Translations under genes and position numbers: made by a program
Shown: piece after piece, positions 37,327 through 47,689 of the stretch
How the letters are laid out: each line of letters opens with the position of its first letter
Numbering within the stretch: position 1 is the first letter of the stretch
Notes under the pieces: model-generated
What the model was told of the DNA's origin: nothing
Databases searched by the model: none
What the model saw: only the letters and a program-made list of their open reading frames with translations
Source of the DNA: Sycon ciliatum
Lineage: Eukaryota; Porifera; Calcarea; Leucosolenida; Sycettidae
NCBI RefSeq assembly: GCF_964019385.1
Contig: NC_088643.1
Coordinates: 6,352,495 to 6,416,494 of the forward strand
Length of the DNA: 64,000 nucleotides
Reading direction: 5' to 3'

Positions 37327-38100
37327 TGCGTTCCTCTCTAAAACGAAGAGTGATCGAACATCTAGCAGGTTTCTGATGAAATCTCTTTGGAGAGGACGTC
37401 CTGGCTAGTCGATTGTGCTATTCATCATCTTTGAAGAACAAACGTCGTCGTTCAGAAAAGCTTTTTTGGATTATTTTCAGTCAGGTAATTTGTTCTATGC
37501 CGATCTTGCTAAAACGGAGGCTGATATCAGCTGCTCCAGCATACAAGCAGCACTCGCTTTGTGTAATTGGAGAGGATGGGTGACAAGATTACGAAGTCAG
37601 AAGTGGACATCGTCGACGATGCAGAGACGAAAATATAATGAAGATGGAAATGAAAACATGTTCATCTCCAACACGGTACTGAGTACATCAAGCACCTTCG
37701 TGTGTGTAGCTCTGTCTTTCTTGTGGAAGACTCCACAGAAATACAATGTCCAGCTTGTTGAAACTGAATCTGTCTCTCAGTTGATGTCGGTCAGGGAAGA
37801 CATCTATTCAAGACAGCATTGATCCATTCTCAAGAACCATCGCAAGAAAGTAAATCAAGTCATGGTACGGTTAGCAATGAGACTGACCATGTAGACTAGA
37901 GACGTGTGAGTGTCTTGTTTTGACTGCAGGAAACTGTATTTCAATATTGCGGCTCAACGTAATGCTTGCACAGTTTATTGCTTCGAACTCATCTCCATTG
38001 CTACTCCCAAAATAACTCTAACGGTAAAATTTGTTCATGTAACATTATGGTACATGATCTTTTTCGTTGTGCTGCTCTAGCGTGTATTATAATATTTACA
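37327..38100. other. Intronic stretch, no gene assigned
   Basis: One 135-codon open frame (37,415-37,822, starting MLFIIFEEQTSSFRKAFLDY) has protein-like composition but matches nothing I recognise and has no duplicate in copy B. The rest is unremarkable AT-rich sequence. Confidence 0.4.
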
Positions 38101-38360
38101 GGCAGGCATAGTGGGATGGTCTAAGACCATGACTGAGAAAGAGAGGGTACCTGGTTCAAGTCCTGTTTGGAAGCGGAAAGAGTTTTTTCCGGCCGTGCTG
38201 CGACCCTTAGTTAATTGGGAACTCTGGCCTGGCACGAGGAAAACATGGGTTCAGTGAATGGGATTTTCGGTCTTTGACCACTTGCTGGTGAGCTGATCTA
38301 CTCATCTCCCACCGCTTGAGGAGCTGCATCTGTGCCTTGATCCTTGAAGGGTGGTGGCGT
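38100..38360 (+). mobile_element. tRNA-derived SINE
   Basis: Starts GGCAGGCATAGTGGGATGG (A box region) with CCTGGTTCAAGTCCTG (B box) about 50 bases later. A ~190-bp unrelated body follows (TTTCCGGCCGTGCTGCGACC ... TGATCCTTGAAGGGTGG). The body end is near 38,360. The segment just after it (CCGGCCGAATCTCACGCGAA) also occurs, diverged, at 18,003. Confidence 0.65.
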
Positions 38361-39369
38361 TCCTATGGATGCGAAAAACTCGGTTTCCGGCCGAATCTCA
38401 CGCGAACCGTGAAATCCAAAAATATTGCGTGCATACGAGTACTGTGTCCCGTTTAGTGTCTTCTTGTCAGTGTTTTTGGGCGATCCTCCACCTTCATTTG
38501 TCCATTGCGTATTTTGCCTTCTACTTATTAATAGAAATATTCACTCACTACAGCTTCTTGTGATGGCTGGTGCAAATGTAGCCTGCTATGCATGCTCGTT
38601 AGTGAGAGCAGCACCAGACATGTAAAAGGATAATTATGACTTCAGATTCTTGGCATTTTGTTCATTTTTCGTAATGAGATTTCGTGTCATAATATTATGT
38701 AAGCACATTTGCCTTGGCCGTATAAGAGGCTTGTAGCCATAATTATGACTGTAGGTCTGAACAGATGTTCTTGAACTGGCATGTTGCTTTGAAAAGAACT
38801 TTGGTTAGATAAGGTTTAGAATTGGGTGCCGAATGGCCTGGGGGAACTAATCAATCATCCTTATTGCCGTCACGCCATCGGGGACTAAATGAATAATAAT
38901 GTTTGCGATCAGTATCACAACATGAGTACGGTTCTACGGTCTGCGCATCACTTCTTGGCTTGTGAATTGTATGAAAAGAGAAAGAATAATACAGATATAC
39001 CTACATTCTGCATGTGACTACTCACAGGGAAATAGTGGTCACAACTGTACATTTCGCATGTAACTGTTCGTGTAGAATTATAGTGGTCACACGGCCTGTA
39101 TTCTGCCTGTGACCCCTCATAGGGATTTATATTTTCCAGAGCAAGTCCTGCAGTACGAAGCACTCCGTGAGCAGTCACGAACTGTGTACTTTACGCATGT
39201 ACATGTATGGTGATTTATGACTGGTCATGAGGCATTGTAACTGGTAAACTAATTTGTGACTGGTCAGGGAGGGGGGGGGGGGGGTGTGACTGTTTTGCTG
39301 GTCACGAGGACCGTGATTGGTCATGAGGCACGACTTGTCACTGAGTCCTCCATAATTATATTTCGTTGA

Positions 39370-39450
39370 ATCGGAATTGGCGGTGAACAGTCCGTCTGTG
39401 AATTCCTTTCCGTGAAACGTCGTGCTGTGTACGGTCGTTCTGTGAACGCG
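39370..39450 (-). repeat. Degenerate ~15-bp repeat array (reverse), intron A
   Basis: Units of the type GTGAACAGTCCGTCTGTGAA and GTGAAACGTCGTGCTGTG, the reverse complement of the forward array at 36,056-36,200. Corresponds to 59,890-60,070 in copy B. Confidence 0.65.
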
Positions 39451-39520
39451 TTTTCGTTTTCGGCAGATCCTCGTCTCGTCTTTGCTTCTCGACAATGTGG
39501 CCGTATCTTTTTCTTATACA

Positions 39521-39646
39521 GCTGTAGCGTATAGCGTATCCCCGTACGTTAGCATATCCCCGTACGTTACTGTATTCCCGTACGTTAGCATATCCCCGTA
39601 CTGTATCCCCATACGTTAGCGTATCCCCGTACATTAGCGTACGGAG
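39521..39646 (+). repeat. 18-bp minisatellite
   Basis: About six units of GTACGTTAGCATATCCCC with changes and one short unit. Confidence 0.9.
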
Positions 39647-39880
39647 TCTGCCTTTGCATAAAAGCTGCTGCTCACGATTCTTTTATTGCCAATCAGTTAA
39701 TTTAGTTGCCAGTTAGTTAATTTCGTTGCCAGTACATTTCAATTGCCAGTTACAGTGTGTTCACTGAGACCCGTGTGCATTTGCCTCCGAGAGAGACTGC
39801 GGCCCGCTACAAATTGGTGGCAGCGGTGGGATTCGAACCCACGCCTCCGGAGAGACTGGCTACACAGCCACTACTCTCCA
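39640..39880 (+). mobile_element. Possible solo LTR end plus tRNA-Leu primer site (fossil)
   Basis: A TATA-like GCATAAAAG at ~39,657 is followed by sequence ending CGGCCCGCTACA, then TGGTGGCAGCGGTGGGAT (39,816-39,833). That 18-mer is complementary to the 3' end of a tRNA-Leu including the CCA tail, as in LTR-element primer sites. Complementarity continues to about 45 bases. No gag or pol follows. Fossil and incomplete; alternatively a tRNA-Leu pseudogene read on the minus strand. Confidence 0.45.
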
Positions 39881-40020
39881 CCACACTTCGTAGTGGCTTT
39901 TCCAGAAACAGTGATAAAAAACACCAAGTTACACCGCCAAGAGCGCCAAACAAGAGAGCACTGTAGTCAGTGACATCATTCCATTTTCTTGCAAGTGTAC
40001 ATTTCATCATTCTTTTCACC

Positions 40021-40042
40021 TCCCCCCCCCCCCCCCCCCCCT
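40021..40042 (-). repeat. G-run next to the F-box exon donor, copy A
   Basis: About 20 consecutive C on the plus strand (G on the transcribed strand), 15 bases into the intron. The same arrangement occurs in copy B (60357-60370). Confidence 0.9.
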
Positions 40043-40057
40043 CTCCCCATTACTTAC

Positions 40058-40451
40058 CACACAGATAGCCTTGAATGTCTGCTCCGTCAGCAACAGTTTT
40101 CGTAGCTTCCGGGACACTCCGCAAAGGCGAAAAATTGACCTGACATCAAGGTAAGGTAGCAATGACTCGGACCACACATCGTAGATGACACTGTCGAGAT
40201 TGTAGGAGCTTTCATTCACTAACTCGTGACGTTCATCAGGTGCATTCTCTTCCTCGTTACTAGATCCGTCCATGGAGTCCGCCGCATGCGCAGGAGTATG
40301 CTCGTTACTATTGGTGACGTCTTCTAACCGTAGATGGCCAGTTTCAGCATCTCTTTCTGACTGCTGAGGTTGTCGGACAGCACGTGACTCACGATGGTAA
40401 GGATGAGCATTGGTTTCTTCCAGCTCCGCTTTCGTCCAGCCCTGACTGGTT
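40058..40451 (-). CDS. F-box gene copy A, F-box exon
   Basis: The exon is bounded by an acceptor TGCATGTACAG and a consensus donor GTG-GTAAGT on the minus strand. It encodes about 131 residues: a hydrophilic Ser/Glu-rich start (TSQGWTKAELEE) and, at its end, an F-box: LPYLDVRSIFRLCGVSRKLRKLLLTEQTFKAIC. The L-P-x-L-D-x-x-x-I-x-R-L-C-x-V-S-R pattern is the F-box core that binds SKP1. It splices in phase to the exon starting at 35910. The intron begins GTAAGTAATGGGGAGA followed by a long G run. Copy B is 17 codons shorter. Confidence 0.85.
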
Positions 40452-41116
40452 CTGTACATGCAATAATAAAATAGAAAAACTAAACTTTGGACCTTTACAG
40501 TTGAGCATTGAGGTGTTTTTGTTTCGGTTTTGTTTTGGTTTTGTGTTTTTGCCGTCACAATGTACCTGATAGGGTCAGTAAAAGAAAAGTCAGGTATGGC
40601 CATGAACATCAGAAAACGTGTTTGAATGTCAGAGCTAAAAAATAATAATAATTGTTTCGCACATGCTTTGTTTTGGTCACACTGAAACATCTCAGTAACA
40701 TTATTTTACACTCTTGAAAACAATCAAGGGAAAGACAATAATCTCGGATACGGCGAGGGTATGTTCTGTGCACCAAGTCATTTCCTGGGCGATAAGCCTG
40801 CTGGCTTGCTTGATCAGTTCAACGTGGACTGGGTACGTTGCTTTTAGGGCACAATATTTTTGGTAGCACGGCAATATGATTTGTCACCATGGCTAGTATC
40901 GCTCACCCTAGCCCTGGTGACATCAATTTGATATGTTTCCCATTCTGCTGGAACGACTTCACCTCATTCAACCAGCCAGACAAAAAAATGGTTATACTAT
41001 GCGGGTACAAAATAGAGGTTGCGACTTTGGCGATGATTTGTTTTAGGAATGGGTTTCCTCCTACACTGGAGCTCGCGCTATTCCGCCGACGGCTTGACAC
41101 TTGACTGACTCACGAC

Positions 41117-41355
41117 TGCCATCCAGAGAACACGAGAAGTCCATTATGGTATGCGAGGCTTCTTTTATTTATAGGTTTGAAGTCCTTCTTGGTAGAGAAG
41201 CCAGTAGCTATCACTAAGTATGACACAAAGACGACTTCTCCCACAAGAGGAGCAACCGCTTTGCATCCACGCAGTGCGCCAAGCTTAGGGCCGAAATTCT
41301 GTCCAGATATCTTTGCGTTGCAACTACATGTACTTGATCCAGCTTGTCAGCGTAA
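41117..41355 (-). CDS. Possible upstream exon, copy A
   Basis: The minus strand encodes GALRGCKAVAPLVGEVVFVSYLV then IATGFSTKKDFKP. The same frame is kept in copy B (63,668-63,835: GALRGCKAVAPLLEEVDF, then VSYLVIDAGFCPKKDL) with mostly conservative changes, which argues for coding. The L-x-x-C-x-A-V-x-x-L...FVSYLV..GF pattern is reminiscent of death-fold (CARD-like) modules in invertebrate proteins; this is only a suggestion. Splice sites are not certain. It may belong to the F-box gene or to a neighbour. Confidence 0.4.
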
Positions 41356-41774
41356 GGTAAGATTTTGACGACCTGCGATCGCGACTCCGCACTTGTACTT
41401 CATTAGGCGCCCTTGCCGCAACAGTAGAAGCAGTCTGATTTGACCGTTCCACACTGATCATATTCGCAGGTTTCAACTACAAACAATCCTCTTCTCTGAA
41501 ACAAGAGCAAGAAATAATGCCAAAAAGCCCACCCGCTTCACTCTTCTTTGATGTACTTGCTAAGATGCCTCAGCTTGCATTTCCTCCAACATGGCCGCCT
41601 ACCGCCTTTGGGTAATCCTGAAATAAAGATTTTACCCTGCGTCATGCGACTCGGGGGTCTGCGCCGCTTTGGCAAGATGTGCAACCACTCTACACTGTAC
41701 ACCCACAATAGGGGTGCAAAGCAATGCAAAGACAGCAATTAATTGCCCGAGTACCATTAGTAAGAGGATACATA

Positions 41775-42510
41775 AGTGGGTTTTGACTTGTGAGCAACAC
41801 TGGCTGACACTCAATCACTGGTTTTCAAAAATCTTTTTCAGGAAGGTTGTAAGTTACATGTACTTGTCTGTTTTGGCGCCTGTGGCATATTAAGGGCGCG
41901 TTCGAATTGTCACCTTTGAATTTTCGAAAAGTTTCGATTTTCTGAAGAGGTGGCCTTATTATTGGCCTCTTCAGAAAAACGAAGTTCCTCGAAACTCCTC
42001 GAAACTCCACAACCTCATCCGATGGGAGAGGTGGATTAGTTCCGAAGAGTTTGGATTAGCTACGTCACGTAGTACGTGGAGATGGTTGATCTGATCGGAC
42101 GACATCATCGCCTTGACAATTCTCCTGAAAAACTCTAAAATGATAGGCGCAAATGATAGAAACCGTTCTAATGGGACACTTCAACTAATCTCTTTTAAAA
42201 TTTGTTCGAACAGTTGATGAAGACATTTTGAACGCCCCCTTAGAGTTGTTGGGTATCGTGCTATTTCCGAACATTTTTTTGGGATGTTTTGTGTTTTGTT
42301 AACTTCGTTTCTCCCTCGTCATAGTACATGCGTGGGTGAATTATTATCTGCTCGCAACTCTGCTCATTTTTAAACCCAAGTAGCCAGCATACCAAGTTCA
42401 CTCCTGATGATGGCTATTTTTTATGACCGACACGTTGAAATACGTTTCCTGAAATATATTTGTTAAAAGCCGTCATTGAGTGTCAGCCAGTGTTGCTCAC
42501 AATCCACTTT
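41775..42510. mobile_element. Inverted-repeat element with nested MITE
   Basis: GTGAGCAACACTGGCTGACA at 41790 is matched inverted at 42481-42500, and similarity extends about 55 bp inward to TTTCAGGAA. Size ~0.7 kb. No coding. A second inverted-repeat element (41894-42239) lies inside it. Confidence 0.85.
41894..42239. mobile_element. Inner 346-bp MITE, Harbinger-like
   Basis: Ends GGGCGCGTTCGAATTGTC and, reversed, GGGGGCGTTCAAAATGTC. Flanks are TAA and TTA, close to the 3-bp TWA targets of PIF/Harbinger. Internal hairpin CTGAAGAGG...CCTCTTCAG. Confidence 0.65.
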
Positions 42511-42847
42511 TCACGTATCAAGCTGCGTGACACGTCCCACAGGATCATAAAAGAGGACACATGTACTATAAAAGGGATGGATAGTGAAAATTGATGCTAA
42601 GACGAGCTTGGAGCAAACAAAACATTTGACTTGGCTGTGAAGCCAACAGAAAGAAACGAAAAGAAACCAAAAAGTCGTGGACATCCAGGAACGACACCAT
42701 TTTTGGCTACCCGTGACTGTCGTGGAAGATACGTTTGACGTCAAGCTTGTCGTTTGCAAAGCTATAAGCTGGCCATGGGTGTGCAGTGTCGCAAAGAACT
42801 CAAGCAGCGGTGCAAATGCACGCAAGCAAACCGGCAAACATTGCAGT

Positions 42848-42973
42848 GTGATCAGTGGATGTCTCCACGTGATCAGTGGATGTTAGAATGTGATCAGTGG
42901 ATGTTACCACGTGATCAGTGGATGTTACCACGTGATCAGAGGATGTTACCACGTGATCAGTGGATGTTACCAG
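42848..42973 (+). repeat. 21-bp minisatellite, six units
   Basis: Units GTGATCAGTGGATGTTACCAC in direct tandem with few changes. Confidence 0.95.
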
Positions 42974-44085
42974 ACATAAACTACACGAACTCGATTTGTG
43001 CCGCATTATGAAGTTTTCGTTAGAGCAGATTTGAGAGCACTCCCTCTTCACGCCTGAGTAATCTGGGTACACTACTGCACAAACATGCAGTTGAAATACA
43101 GAACTAACAACAACCCTGGTTTGAGTGCTGGTGGTGACAATCAATGTTTCTTCTGAAATGTTTTCAGTTTGAACTGTTCCCTGAAACATATGACAATTGA
43201 TAACACTGCATTCATGTTTGTCATGCATATTCTGAGTCTTGGAAGGCATCCAATCACAAGAGTAGAGTTACCCTGACTCACCTGATCTTCATCTTGCAAA
43301 TTTGAGGCCTTTGATCGCATTAGCTATAGCCCAATCCGCCAGTTGACCAACCTAGAGCAAGGCAAACAACACCGTAATTGGCTGTTTTATGTACATTTCG
43401 AATGACTGATTAATTTCGAAAAACTCTTCACGCCAACAATTTTGACAAAGGGTTTAATGCACACACAATCTTAGCAAAGCGATTAATATTATTCTACATA
43501 CTGATGAACGCTTTAAGTCGACAGTTAAACGGAACTTTGGTTTCTGATGATTGTTTTCTGCATTCAATTCATAGTTCCAGCTGTCTGGAGGGTAAACAGC
43601 AGGGTGAGTTTCGAAGTTTGAGCCATTTTTTTGCTTTGTTGTGTGTGGTTTGTAGCTTGTTTATGCACACTGTTCTGTGGCTTGTATTTAGACCTGAAAC
43701 TCATACTATGATTCTTTGGCAATTTTTGAGATGTATTATTGTTTGAGGTTTCCTTCAAAAGCGTCCCCCCCCCCCTGCCACCCGAAAGGGAACCTACCTA
43801 CAAAGGATGGGTGAAAATGGAGAGAGAGGGAGAGAGACTTGTACATGAATATATCTGAGATAATTTCTTTCTTTCGCAGAAACTTAGTAAAGGTATAAGT
43901 GGAATAAAACCATTTGGGTATAGTTGTCGTCCAAGAAGTGACCGATCTACACTAAATTTCTTATAACTTCAAAACTCAAAAGCTTTCTGTGAAATCGACC
44001 AAAAACTAGTACACTAGGAGCCCCCAATGCATCGATAAATCTCTACATTGAGTCCTCCTACATGAGCGTTGTAAGCATTCCCCAG
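42974..44085. other. Intergenic stretch, no gene seen
   Basis: No supported coding region, RNA gene or mobile element. Short C-run at 43,766 and GA-rich tract at 43,818-43,835. Confidence 0.6.
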
Positions 44086-45800
44086 TCATCTTTGAACTAC
44101 TACATCACATTATGACAATAGCTTTCTTTCCGTGGCCCACTCTTTTGGTTGCTCATTAATATGAGTATAGTAAAATCTGGTATAGGCGACCTCTGGTTTT
44201 AGTGACCACCTGCTTATAGCGACCGTGTTTCCATGCATGGATACAGCGACCAACTGGCTTGCGCGACAAGCGAACGACTTTCTATGTACCAAGTGCCATA
44301 TTGGACCTGCACACGGCACCAAAATTAACCAAAATTATTGGGCCTGGGCCCTCTTGGCTGGCCAGGTTGACTGCAACAGGGTTAAGTGCCCTCTTTTACG
44401 GGCAGAAAAGAAGATCGCACCTTCGGATATGTCAGGAAGACTGGGCATTCGAAACTAGCCTCAATCTCCTTGATTCAAACATATACAAAGGCTATAAGGT
44501 CCCAATCAGCAGCTAGTGTCGCTTAGCATTTACACTTAGGCCGATCATCTCCTCTAAGCTCAGGTTGAAATACAATCAAGTGGATAGTAAAGATTCAAAA
44601 GCGACTCGCTAATTGTTTGGTCCGTCAAACCTCAATTCGTAATACTCGCAAACTCCATTGAAGACACTTGCACATACGGTTCCCTCAACTTCTGTGTTCC
44701 AGTCGTATCTTCTCCATCCTTTTTAAAATGTCTTCACGTTTCTTGGTGATTGTCTTGAGCCGAGTTTGTGTCATTAAATTTTGGCAAAAAGAAAAGAGTT
44801 TGCTTATGTACAGACAACACATAAACTGCACATCCGATTTTCTTTCCCCACGACTACATGTTTTTGACGAGCCAAGCTGATAGTGTTAGCGCTGGTCGAC
44901 GAAACATTTAACTGGTGCTTCATTCACCAGCAACTCGACGAACCATTGTTTCGGAGCAGACAATGATTACGAACAATGTGGGAACGCAACAAAAAATGTA
45001 AACAGATGTAAGGTCTCCTTACTGTCCGTGGCAGTCAGTCTTCGATCCGTCTGGGTGAGCTTCTGCCGCCTTGTACTTCAGTGTCCGGAGTGATCGCGAC
45101 TATCAGTTACGACAATAACTGCTGCTGGCCCGCAACAACAACTGTAAATCTAGAAAGGGGGGAGTATAATATTATTGCAATTGGAAAGGAAAGCTCGGCT
45201 GTTTGAGCTCTTGTAAGCTAGAAAATACACGTAGCAACTGCGGCAAGACTCTTCGACGGACTCCTGTAAGGACGGACATCCATGTACGATGGTAGCGAAT
45301 CAACTACAAGACTCGTAGTGACACATCAGCTAAGGACTTGGACCTTTTCAATCACACCACTACTCCAACGCGACTACTACTACTACTAGTACTACTACTA
45401 CTGTTACTAGTGAGTAGTAGTAGCCACGCAAAATCACTCAATGGGGACCTAGCGGTGTACACAGCACTCGAGCGCGATGATGTCACAACGATAGTACGAA
45501 CCTGCATGAGTTGCCCGGTGTAGAACAAAGAGACATGGGAAACCCTGCAAACTCCATCCTCAAAGCAAGTGGTCTCTTCGCTGCAAATTCATATCATCTC
45601 TATCCACCTCTCGGCTAGAATACGTCACTGTGATAGCTGATGTCTAATGGCTAATCCTGATGATGCAACCTGTCAGTAAAAATACGATTGAGAAAATAGG
45701 AATTTGCAGCGAAGAGACCACTTGCTTTGAGGATGATGTGTGTAGGGTTTTCCATTAACCTACCGTCGGTTCTTGGCCTCCTGTCAGTCACTCTAGCACT
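44086..45800. repeat. Direct duplication, copy 1
   Basis: Aligns with 46,068-47,513 over most of its length (for example CTTTCTTTCCGTGGCCCACT and GGCCCGCAACAACAACTGTA in both). Copy 1 has an extra ~200 bp near 44,330-44,590. Both contain a (CTA)n tract, a MITE at the end and TATAGCGACC-type subrepeats at the start. Neither has a convincing gene. Confidence 0.9.
45535..45755. mobile_element. 221-bp MITE (AAACCCTACA family)
   Basis: Inverted ends of ~55 bp: GGAAACCCTGCAAACTCCAT / CAAAGCAAGTGGTCTCTTCG on the left and their reverse complement on the right. Relatives at 47250-47478 and, as a half-copy, 17764-17836. Confidence 0.88.
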
Positions 45801-46067
45801 CTCCCACTCTGAATTGCCAGCATGTTTGCAACCTGATGATCAACTGAACGTTTATGCCCTGTTTACAAATCCTGCCATTGGCTTATTATCTCAATTACTG
45901 TCTTGTGGCCATATTTCTTTTGAACTTACAATACTAGCTCTCATCTCACGTACATGTATATTACTTACTCATTAAGGAGCGGAAAGCACCATGGCAACTT
46001 CCAAAAGCGGAACCACCGCTCGAGAGGAAGGTCAAATCATTTCCCAATCATCTTTGAATCACTACAT

Positions 46068-47513
46068 CACATCATGACATTAATAGCTTTCTTTCCGTGG
46101 CCCACTCTTTTGGTTGCTCATTAATATGAGTATAGTAAAATCTGGTGTAAGCGACCTCTGGTTTTAGTGACCACCTGCCTATAACGACCATTTTTCCATG
46201 CACGGATACAGCGACCAACTGGCTTGCGCGACAAGCGAACGACTTTCTATGTACCAAGTACCTTATTTGACGTGCACACGACGACCAAAATTACCCAAAT
46301 GCGCTCTCTAAAGACTCAAGAGCGACTCGGTAATTGTTTGGTCCGTTAAACCTCAATTTGTAATACTGGCTAACTTCATTGAAGACACGTTCACATACGG
46401 TTCCCTCAACTTCTGTGTTCCAGTCGTATCTTCTCCATCCTTTTTAAAATGTCTTCACGTTTCTTGGTAATTGCCTTGAGCCGAGTTTGTGTCATTAAAT
46501 TTTGCCAAAAAGAAATCAGTTTGCTTAGGACTGTACTGACAACACATAAACTGCACATCCGATTTTCTTTCCCCACAACTACATGTTTTTGACGAGCCAA
46601 GCTGATAGTGTTAGCGCTGATCGACGACACATTCAACTGGTGCTTCATTCACCAGCAACTCGACGAACCATTGTTTCGGAGTAGAAAATGATTACGAACA
46701 ATGTGGGAACGCAACAAAAAATGTAAACAGATGTAAGGTCTCCTTACTGTCCGTGGCAGTCAGTCTTCGATCCGTCTGGGTGAGCTTCTGCCGCCTTGTA
46801 TTTCAGCGTCCGGAGTGATTGCGACCATCAGTTACGAGAATTACTGCTGCTGGCCCGCAACAACAACTGTAAATCTAGAAAGGGGGAGTATATTGCAATT
46901 GGAAAGGAAAGCTCGGCTGTTTGAGCTCTTGTAAGCTAGTAAATACACGTAGCTACTGCGGCAAGACTCTTCGACGGACTCCTGCAAGGACGGACATCCA
47001 TGTACGATGGTAGCGAATCAACTACAAGACTCGTAGTGACACATCAGCTAAGGACTTGGACCTTTTCAATCACACCACTACTCCAACGCGACTACTACTA
47101 CTAGTACTACTACTACTGTTACTAGTGAGTAGTAGTAGCCACGCAAAATCACTCAATGGGGACCTAGCGGTGTACACAGCACTTGAGCGCGATGATGTCA
47201 CAACGATAGTACGAACCTGCATGAGTTGCCTGGTGTAGAACAAAGAGATATGGGAAACCCTGCAAACTCCATATTCAAAGCAAGTGGTCTCTTCGCTGCA
47301 AATTCGTATCATTTCTATCCACCTTTCGGCTAGGATACATCACTGTGATAGCTGATGTCTAATGGCTAATCCTAATGATGCAACCTAGCCGAAATTGGGA
47401 TTGAGGAAATAGGAATTTGCAGCGAAGAGACCACTTGCTTTGAGGATGATGTGTGTAGGGCTTTCCATTAACCTACGATCGGCTCTTGGTCTCCTGTCAG
47501 TCACTCCTACATA
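46068..47513. repeat. Direct duplication, copy 2
   Basis: Second copy of the 44.1-45.8 kb unit, roughly 93-95% similar by eye. An 80-codon minus-strand frame (46,406-46,648, LARQKHVVVGKENRMCSLCV) is open here but interrupted in copy 1. Confidence 0.9.
47250..47478. mobile_element. MITE (AAACCCTACA family), second copy
   Basis: Same ends as 45535-45755; carried along by the direct duplication. Confidence 0.88.
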
Positions 47514-47689
47514 ACAGCATGGCTATTGGCGCGTATAAAAGGCTTTGGGAGAGATTTGTTTCAGTTGTAGCGAGTATCAGTAGCTAACACTACTACTAGT
47601 AGTTTCCGAGGCTTGCTTTTCCACTGAACATATTTCTGTTCTTCTCTAGATTTACTGATGTTGTTGCTTTCCCGCTATAGCTAGGCAAA

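Larger units (their letters stand above)
32690..41370 (-). other. F-box gene locus, copy A of a segmental duplication
   Basis: The segment from about 32,690 to 41,370 corresponds piecewise to 56,745-63,830: 3' flank, last exon, intron ends, F-box exon and upstream exon-like segment align in the same order and orientation. Copy A alone carries a piggyBac element, a hAT MITE, a SINE and an LTR-like fragment. Copy B alone carries large 15-bp-repeat arrays and two LINE insertions. Identity is high in exons and lower in introns. Confidence 0.85.

Noticed and set aside
37108-37341. Lys-rich plus-strand frame
   Set aside because: Lies within the hAT MITE and its inverted end; no homologous frame elsewhere.
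39521-39646. Possible CRISPR-like array
   Set aside because: Direct 18-bp tandem units without unique spacers.
42848-42973. Possible CRISPR-like array
   Set aside because: Units are contiguous 21-mers without spacers; it is a minisatellite in a eukaryotic genome.
45338-45523. Secreted small protein (Leu-rich start, repeated at 47,056)
   Set aside because: Frame begins at TTG, the Leu run is a (CTA)n microsatellite, and its repetition is explained by the direct duplication.
46406-46648. 80-codon minus-strand gene
   Set aside because: The paralogous unit at 44.7 kb has the frame interrupted, and no family is recognisable.
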